A DNA stretch of 64,000 nt from Gnetum montanum (taxonomy: Eukaryota > Streptophyta > Gnetopsida > Gnetales > Gnetaceae): the NCBI GenBank assembly GCA_015680685.1, contig MNCI01023402.1, positions 182,659 to 246,658 on the forward strand. Direction: 5' to 3'. Shown piece after piece: positions 57,291 through 64,000 of the stretch; position 1 is the stretch's first letter; each line of letters starts with the position of its first letter. Under the pieces are notes generated by a model. That model searched no databases, had not been told where the DNA came from, and saw only the letters and a program-made list of their open reading frames with translations. A program made the translations under genes and the position numbers.

Positions 57291-58960
57291 TAAGTAAGGA
57301 TGTCATCATATCATTTGGATTTTTTGGACATCTATTAATTAATTGCACTAAGAAAGAGGAGTTCATTTGGGAATTGATCAAAGAGTGGGCTCTTCTTCTC
57401 TTTGTTATTCCATCGTAATCGAGAGAGATGGTCAATGACCACATTCATAGTCCCCTTTCAAGCTAACATTGTAAGTGGGACTTACCATTGGCTTGTTTAT
57501 TAGGAAGTGGATGGCACTATGGTTAGTGTGCACAAACACTTTATATCCAAGCACATAGTATCTAAACTTTTCTAGAGCATACACCATCATCATCAATTCT
57601 TTCTCTATGGTGGTGTAATTAAGCTATGCATCCACAATACTATAGCTTGCGTAATGAATATAGTATGGATATTCTCAGTCACCCAACTACATAAGCAGAG
57701 CTTTCACGTCATAATTAGATGCATCCTTCATGATATGGAATGTTTTGGACTAATCTAGTGCTTGTAGAATTGGAGTTTCTACAAGTTTTCCTTTAGCTAT
57801 TTAAATACATGTTCACACTGCTTGGTCTAAATAAATGGAGCATCCTTCTTTGTCATTTTGACCAATGATTTTGTGATCTTAGAGAAATTCTCTATAAATT
57901 GCTGGTAGTAACCAGTGTGTCCAAAGAATGACCAAACATCTTTTACAGTTTCTAGTTGATAGGTGATTCCTTGGATGACCCTTATCTTTTCGAGGTTTGC
58001 CTTAATCCATTTCTATGAAATTCTATGCCCCAATACAATGCCTTCTTAGACCATGAGATGGCTCTTTTGCCAATTGTGCCACAAGTTTGTTTCCGTACAT
58101 CTTTTAAGTACTTGCTCAAGGAGGTCCAAGGATTGCTCAAATGTAGCACCATAAGTGAAGAAGTCATCCATAAAGACTTCCACTACACTAGATTTGCTAT
58201 TAAAAGATGCTTAAGACTAGGTTTTCGAAAGTAGCAAAAGCATTACATGAACCAAAAAAAATATTATGATATGTGAAGGTTCCCCAGGGACTTGTGAATG
58301 TTATTTTGGCTTGGTATTCTAGTGCAATCTAGATTTGGTTATGGCCACTATAACCATCTAGAAAACTATAATAGTAATGCCCAGATATGATGTCCAAACC
58401 TTGATTAACAAATGATAATGAAAAATAATCCTTGAATGTTTCCATGTTTAATAGCCTAAAGTCAATACAGACCTACCATTTTCCATCTTTATTTGCACTA
58501 TCATGAGTGGGCTAACCCACTCACTATTCGCAATGGGGTAGGTGAACCCTACCTTGAGGAGTTGCTCAATCTTCTCTTTGATGATTTGCTTCAATTTTGG
58601 GCTCAACTACCATTGTGGTTGCCTCCTTGGCTTTATGGTCAAATTGGTATAAATGCGATGCTGGCATATCTATGGATCAATTCCAATGAATTTAGGATAT
58701 GACTAAGTAAAGGCTATTGATAATCTATTCACCACTTTCAATAGTTTTGCTTTTTGCTCAAGAGTAAGTTTGACATTAAGTATGACCAACTTGCCATTAT
58801 TCAAAAATGCATATTCCAAGCTGGCAAGTAGATTTTTCAACTCTAAGGACTCTTATTTGAAATTCTCAGGGGTCTCCAACTCTCCCTAATTGGTATCATA
58901 ATTTTCATCATTGGACAGTTGGTGTTGAACTTGCTCTAGTTCATCTATGCCTATGACATA
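57291..58960 (-). pseudogene. Element E reverse transcriptase and RNase H
   Basis: The palm motif FLDGYSGHNQI is complete at about 58365-58333 and the catalytic FMDDFFTYGA at about 58175-58145, so both carboxylate motifs survive. The thumb and connection (58140-57900) and RNase H (about 57760-57300, decayed forms of NYALGA, KELMMMVYALEKFRYYVLGY and VHTNHSAIHFLI) follow. Stops are frequent. FMDD supports Athila. Confidence 0.78.
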
Positions 58961-59137
58961 AGCGCATGCTAGGCTCTTAGTAGGTTTCATGCACATTGTG
59001 CTCCTTTTATAATCAATGGTCAGCCATTAGGTGCCCTCTTGTTTTGTGGCTGTTGTGTATAGACACCTTTGAATATCTACTTAATGTGCACACTACTTGC
59101 ATGTAGAAATAGATGCTTATTTCATGGACTAGAGTTT

Positions 59138-59640
59138 CTACATGCAATTCCACCTTGTATCGTTGTATATGATGCATGGAACTTGCTTCTTCTCGACCTT
59201 TCCAAATACAGTTTCCCTAGATAATTTTAGGGAAAGATCTTTGATGCCCATTCTTACATCAATAGTGCTTAGCCATGTCCTTCTGATAATGATTAGGAAG
59301 TCCCCCTTATAGTTCTCAACCTTTATTACTAGGAAATCGACAAGATAAGACCATCCACAGATAGTGGTCATAATGTCTTTTACAAGTCCCAATGAAACAA
59401 TAATGGACTGGTCTACCAATTCCAATTAGATATTACTCTTCTTAAGAGGTGGTAGGTTCCAAGTAGTATATATCTCATGAGAAATCATGTTAACACTAGA
59501 ACCTGAATCAAGAAGAGCTTTACATAATTCATTCCTAGCAATCTGTAAATAGATAAGAGGGCTCCTAGGATTAGCTAATTTCCTAGGAAGGTTACCAACC
59601 TAGATCTAATTAGATATGGCATGAGTGAGCATAACAATAT
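59138..59640 (-). pseudogene. Element E protease with intact Asp-Ser-Gly
   Basis: The active-site triad reads ALLDSGSSVN (about 59520-59490), unlike A (NSG) and B (destroyed). LVKDIMTTICGWSYLVDFLV and FLIIIRRTWLSTIDV follow; the closing Ile-Gly-Arg is now IRR. Stops occur upstream at about 59600-59615 and at 59426. The solo LTR D lies 38 bases before the domain, separating it from gag. Confidence 0.8.
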
Positions 59641-59677
59641 GGATTTTGGATAGAATTTTGTTTGAGGGGTTCCCAAT

Positions 59678-60655
59678 TGATGAGACGTGAATTTCATAGG
59701 CCGCGATATCGCATTTGACGCGATATTGCATCCCCTGCGATATCACGTACACGATATCGCGTCGTTCCCTACGATATAGCGTACGCGATATTGCGGTCCG
59801 CCACCAAATCTATAAATAAGAGGCAGTACTCCCCTCATTGGAAATTAGATAGGCTAAGTAGCGAAGCTTTGGCGGATTGATCACCCCAGAGATAGAATAT
59901 TTTCCATGTGCCCGCAGTAGGAGTCCCCCAAGTGAACGGTTCTTTATTCGAGCAGCTTTATACCTAAATGCAAGTTGTGTATGGCAATAAAGACGAGCTT
60001 TGTGGATAAACCTTGCAGTGCGTGGATAGGTTTAATTAATGTTATTTATTGCTTTTCTAGTAACACGGCATGAGTATGACTTGGTTATGAGCATTGACAA
60101 ACGTGTACGGCTAGCCAAGGAATCAGCTACTCATCACAATTAGATTCTCTCACCCTTACCTTCTAGAATGTGGGACAAGTACGACTTGATTACGAGCATC
60201 TACGGATGTGTACGGCTAGTCAAGGAATTGGCTGCTTGTCACACTTAGGCTAGTTAAGTGCCTCAGTATGACCGCTTTGAGCACGTGCGTTACGTGTGGT
60301 AATCCCAGTAACGATTAGCGTTTGGTAGCCACAGTTGCACAGTTCAGGGTGTGTACGACAAGTGGGAACGGATGCTGACGCTAGGACTTAGTATTGTAGT
60401 TAGAGTTAGTTTTAGTTTCTCAACCCTTCACCTTTTAGCATAGGAGATAAACTGTAAAATACCAAAAAAATCATATACCTCAGACTTACTTAACCATACA
60501 CTGTGACAACAATAAGTAAGTCTAGGAAGACAATGATTAATTAACCCCAAGTGTTCCTTGTGGCGTTTAGGCATTTAGTCTGTGGAGTTTGACCGGATCA
60601 CACGTGCTACACTCGTTTCGTATGGTTGAGTGTAGGGGTACCTCGCCACTCATCA
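59678..60655 (+). repeat. Solo LTR D with palindrome array, inserted in element E
   Basis: 978 bases, TGATGAGACG to CGCCACTCATCA, flanked by CCAAT (59673-59677 and 60656-60660). Same family as the LTRs of A, B and C. The array at 59699-59805 has six GATATC-type units; TATAAATA at 59811-59818. It lies opposite in orientation to E, between its gag tail and protease. Confidence 0.92.
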
Positions 60656-60660
60656 CCAAT

Positions 60661-63123
60661 GGTATGGTTTATAGAGGATGAGGAAGGAGTAGGGTGACCA
60701 GCCTCCTAAGTCTATGAGGGCTTGGTAGGGCTATTGGATCAGAAAATGGTCTTTTATGAGCATGAGGTTTTGAACCACTCAGTTGATAAGCTATTTTTAG
60801 ATTGATAGCCTTGGTAACATTACATTACTATAGCTAGGTTACAAGTTCACCATACATGGATGAAGTAGATGGAAATTGTGTAAAGGGTGGAGGAATAGGT
60901 GCAGGAAAAGGAGCAAGATAAGGATGGAATGTGGTATCCCTCTTGAAATGTGGAGAATGGGTTTTATATTATTTTGGAGGATAGTAGTCACATGGAAAGG
61001 AGAAACGTGACTAGAAAAGTCACATGGAAATAAGGGTTACTGAACATAATACCCATATGGATCTAATTATCTATAAGGGTATTATAGCCTTGGCGATGAT
61101 AGTGTCCATGACTATGGTTGCTACCATTGTTGATACTACTCATACAGTTGTGGTGGAGTTCCACTTGGATAATATTATTATTGATAATAGAAATACCTAG
61201 GATTTCCTTGAGGATAAGAAAATCTTCTAGGTGTTTGTCTTTTTGCTAGTCATGGATTTAAAGCATACACCCCATACTTCTGCAAGTATGACACAATAGG
61301 GAAACATCCCTTAGGATGTTCATATTGGTAGATGTCACATCCACCATCATCATCTGATTCAATTTCTGCAACTTCCTATACTACAGCAATCTTGCCCTTA
61401 CCCCTTTGATTGGCACATTTAGCTTTCTTTTACCTCCTATATTCACGATCACTACTGTGTTCTTTGGACTCTTTAGTAATTTTTAGAACATCTTGAAATT
61501 TGCTATTCCTAGAGTCTCATAACTAATATACCTTAGTTGAAATTTTAGAGGTAAATTTTCAAATCAGTAAGGTTTTTTGGTTCACCACCTCATCAGGTGG
61601 TGATTCCTCCTCATTCTCACAAAATTAGACCTCCCTCTTATGAATGAAAGGATCTCAATTACATTCTTCTACACTTTTGGGTTTCCTCAACTCTCCTTCT
61701 TATTTTGCTACTTGCTCAATTAGCCTTTGGATCTAATGGGCTCTTAATTCTCACAATCTTCTTTAGGCGTAGATCCCAAGAGTTCTTCTTGTTTGAGAGG
61801 GAAGCCCATCTATGATGTGGTGAAGTTGTTCCTGCTAAGAGTAACCATGGCTAGGGTATCAGTGTAATAAGGAATAATATCTACCCATGGTGACATCCAA
61901 GGACTCATGTATTCCTTGCTTTCAACCTTGGATCTACCTTCTCAGATTGGACACTTGGGAGTATGTTTGATAGTTTTTGTTAAATAGTTCAAGCATTGTA
62001 TTCCATCTATAGATTGATTCCAACTACAACGACTAATACTGGCTTTTTGCTTCTTTGATGAGTGTTTTGAAAAACAACTTAAGCTTTGTAAGGCACATGC
62101 ATCATGAAAAGCCTAAGGATGATTTTGTGGATCAAAGTTATATCCCCCCTTGAACTTAGGAATGTTGTTCATATCTAATCCCTTGATCCTACTATCTTTC
62201 AGATGCCTTATTGGAATTCTCACTACCTCTATGATGTTTAGCATGCTTCGAGTGATGTGCAAAGGCTGATAGTAGCCATGATCCTAGTGCCTACAATGTC
62301 CTTTACTACCCAATCTCTCATGGTGATGGGCCTCCGTTGAATGCTTGCACTCTAGATCTCGACTTGCCCAATGGTCCCTACAATCATCTTGCTCTCGTCG
62401 ATCATCTCCATCATGATCGCATCCCTTGCATTTGCATTCAAAGCCAAAAGAGGAAGAAGATGACAGTGAAGGTGAAGAGGAAGGCAGACTAGCACCATCA
62501 TAGTGCTTGCCACCCCATCTTTGGTGGTCATGGTTACAACCATGATCATGCTACTTACTTGCATCCCTGCCATGACTCTCCTCTTTGGATTTCCCTTTGT
62601 CATGGGATTCATTCTTATTAGAACTAGGATTCTGTATTTTAGAGTACAAGTTTTGGTTTTGACCTTCTTCACCAAAGTCAAAGAGAAGAGTCTCTCTGTA
62701 TGAAGTATCCGTAGAGAAGGGTTCTCCATCATCTTTTTGGTATATCAGGAATGGGAAATCATTGGACCGCTTCCCATTCATAGACTCATAACACTACTCT
62801 AGCTATCGATCCCTCAAACATTGTGCATCAATAGGGTGATAATCCCTGGTGTCACTATCCGAAACAACATATTCAGACTAAAGTTGTTGGATGCCCAATC
62901 ACATAAGAGTTTGCTAGAGCATCACAGGAATGAATTAATCGGGTGGTAACACAATGTTATCCTTAATGTCTCACCACCATAGTTGTTCATCCTAGTGTAG
63001 GAAGAAGGTGAAATTGGGTACATACTCATTAGGATGAGCATATATCACTCTATATTGCTAGGGCACCTACTAATTTCCTCTATTAGACTTAGATAGAGAA
63101 TCACTCCTGTGACAAGAGGACAT
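60661..63123 (-). pseudogene. Element E gag, degraded
   Basis: ATG at 63123-63121 (ATGTCCTCTTGTCACAGG) corresponds to the gag start of A and B. It has an N-terminal domain (to about 62750), a His/Arg/Asp-rich stretch (about 62720-62290), a capsid remnant (about 62170-61690), an acidic linker and a zinc knuckle at about 61350-61310 where the second Cys has become Tyr (CDIYQYEHPKGC). A Pro/Tyr-rich tail ends at solo LTR D. The capsid is full of stops. Confidence 0.72.
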
Positions 63124-63264
63124 CTTGTATTAGAAGACAAGAAATGTAATGTGCTTTCTTATAATTTTTGTAATATTCTAATGTATGATATGACTTTAGG
63201 ATTCATTCTAATGATGTTAAATAGTTTTTTACTAAGTCCTAGATAGCACATGTAACAAACTAAA

Positions 63265-63285
63265 GGTCCTTAGCAATGGTACCAA
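63265..63285 (-). promoter_or_regulatory. Degraded tRNA-Asp primer-binding site of element E
   Basis: On the minus strand TTGGTACCATTGCTAAGGAC lies directly inside the 5' LTR. It differs from TGGCGCCGTTGCC at several positions, all reachable by transitions. Confidence 0.65.
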
Positions 63286-64000
63286 TGATGAGTGGCAAGT
63301 ATACCCTACATCCAACCATACAAATTACAAGCATTCACATGCAATCCAATCGAATTCTACAATCTTAAGTTCCAAAGTACACTAGTTATAGGAAGTGAAA
63401 TCTAATCGTGACGACTATTTTCTTCCCAACTACACTTGTGAAGCTTAGTTGTATGGCTAAGTGTAATTAGGATACATGATTTTTATTATTTTATGTTTTA
63501 TTTGCCTATGATTGATAACAAGTTAAAACTCAATTTATTAACTAGTTTAACTAATCTGATTATTAAATAATAACTAACTATCCTAACATAAGCATTTGGT
63601 CCCACTTCCTATACACATCCTAAACGCATACAACACTATTAGGTTACCAAGTGTTAAGCTCTACTAGGATTACCAAGTGTTGTACGTTATGCTCAAAGCA
63701 GTTGTACTGATGTGTTTAATCTATTTAGCGTAATTAGTTAATCACTTATAGTCTTACTTATCTTAATTAATTGTATAATTAATGAAAATGATAAATGTAG
63801 AAATAAATCATTAATCTATTCTAAGTGTGGTTAGGTACATCAGTGCTTGACGAAAGATCCATACACTTTCTGACTCTTCCTATGGGTACTCAGAGAATAT
63901 TCTAACTCTTAAATGAACAAACTATGAGAACTTCACTAAGCTATTAAAAAAATTTCCTTTACATAGTGGAAACACCATAGTTATAAACTTTATTATGGAG
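63286..64000 (-). repeat. Element E 5' LTR (right), cut by window end
   Basis: Begins TGATGAGTGGCAAGTATACCC and follows the left LTR for the remaining 715 bases. The U3 and TATA lie at or beyond the window edge. Confidence 0.85.

Larger units (their letters stand above)
50027..64000 (-). mobile_element. Element E: large Athila-like element, right end outside window
   Basis: Left LTR 50027-50905, right LTR from 63286 past the window end. Order on the minus strand: PBS, gag, (solo LTR D), protease, RT, RNase H, integrase, non-coding, a long extra ORF, PPT, LTR. If the right LTR is as long as the left, the element is about 14.1 kb with D and about 13.1 kb without it. The left flank ACGAG (50022-50026) is the candidate target duplication; the right copy cannot be checked. 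LTR ends (TGATGGG, CTTCATCA) are like the other family but the U3 is different and has no GATATC array. Confidence 0.85.

Overview
This is nuclear DNA from a land plant, most likely a seed plant with a transposon-rich genome. The evidence is a complete Ty1/copia element, several Athila-like and one Tat-like Ty3/gypsy elements with plant-type primer-binding sites, and a plant-specific PLAT-domain gene with an intron. The species cannot be named from the sequence. No intact host gene, tRNA, rRNA or CRISPR array was found. Nearly every coding region carries in-frame stops or frameshifts.

Layout. (1) 1-3241: LTRs of one family (ends TGTTGA/TCAACA). One is GC-rich and CpG-rich (258-1873); a fragment and an inverted copy fold back on each other. 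(2) 3250-11525: a dispersed repeat (copy 1) split by element A (3568-10704, minus strand, TSD GCAAC), an Athila-like element that kept gag and protease but lost RT, RNase H and integrase. (3) 11526-22650: a minus-strand Tat-lineage pol (15467-18840), several imperfect tandem arrays whose units are inverted repeats, a TATA promoter, and an unknown degraded plus-strand ORF (21031-22019). (4) 23461-35989: a PLAT/LH2-domain gene, now a pseudogene. Copia element F (23519-34771, TSD AAGCT) sits between its TATA box and its ATG, and element C (25667-32097, TSD ACAAG), a gag-only Athila-like element, sits inside F. (5) 36146-37978: a solo LTR (TSD ATATG) just downstream of the PLAT gene. (6) 38873-49790: copy 2 of the dispersed repeat, split by element B (39655-49411, TSD TTTTG), the most complete Athila-like copy. 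(7) 50027-64000: element E (minus strand, right LTR runs off the window), which carries a long extra ORF between pol and its 3' LTR and contains solo LTR D (59678-60655, TSD CCAAT).

Insertion order is readable. F landed in the PLAT 5' leader and C later in F. A and B each landed in a different copy of the same repeat, and each copy gives the empty site for the other insertion. D landed in E.

The most unusual feature is in the LTRs of A, B, C and D. Immediately upstream of their TATA box lies an array of near-palindromic GCGATATCGC units whose number differs even between the two LTRs of one element. The second is an extra ORF after the pol position, recognisable in both C and E by a shared VQAI(L/V)E.L motif. 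Identities, ages and family assignments were judged by eye; no alignment or database search was run.
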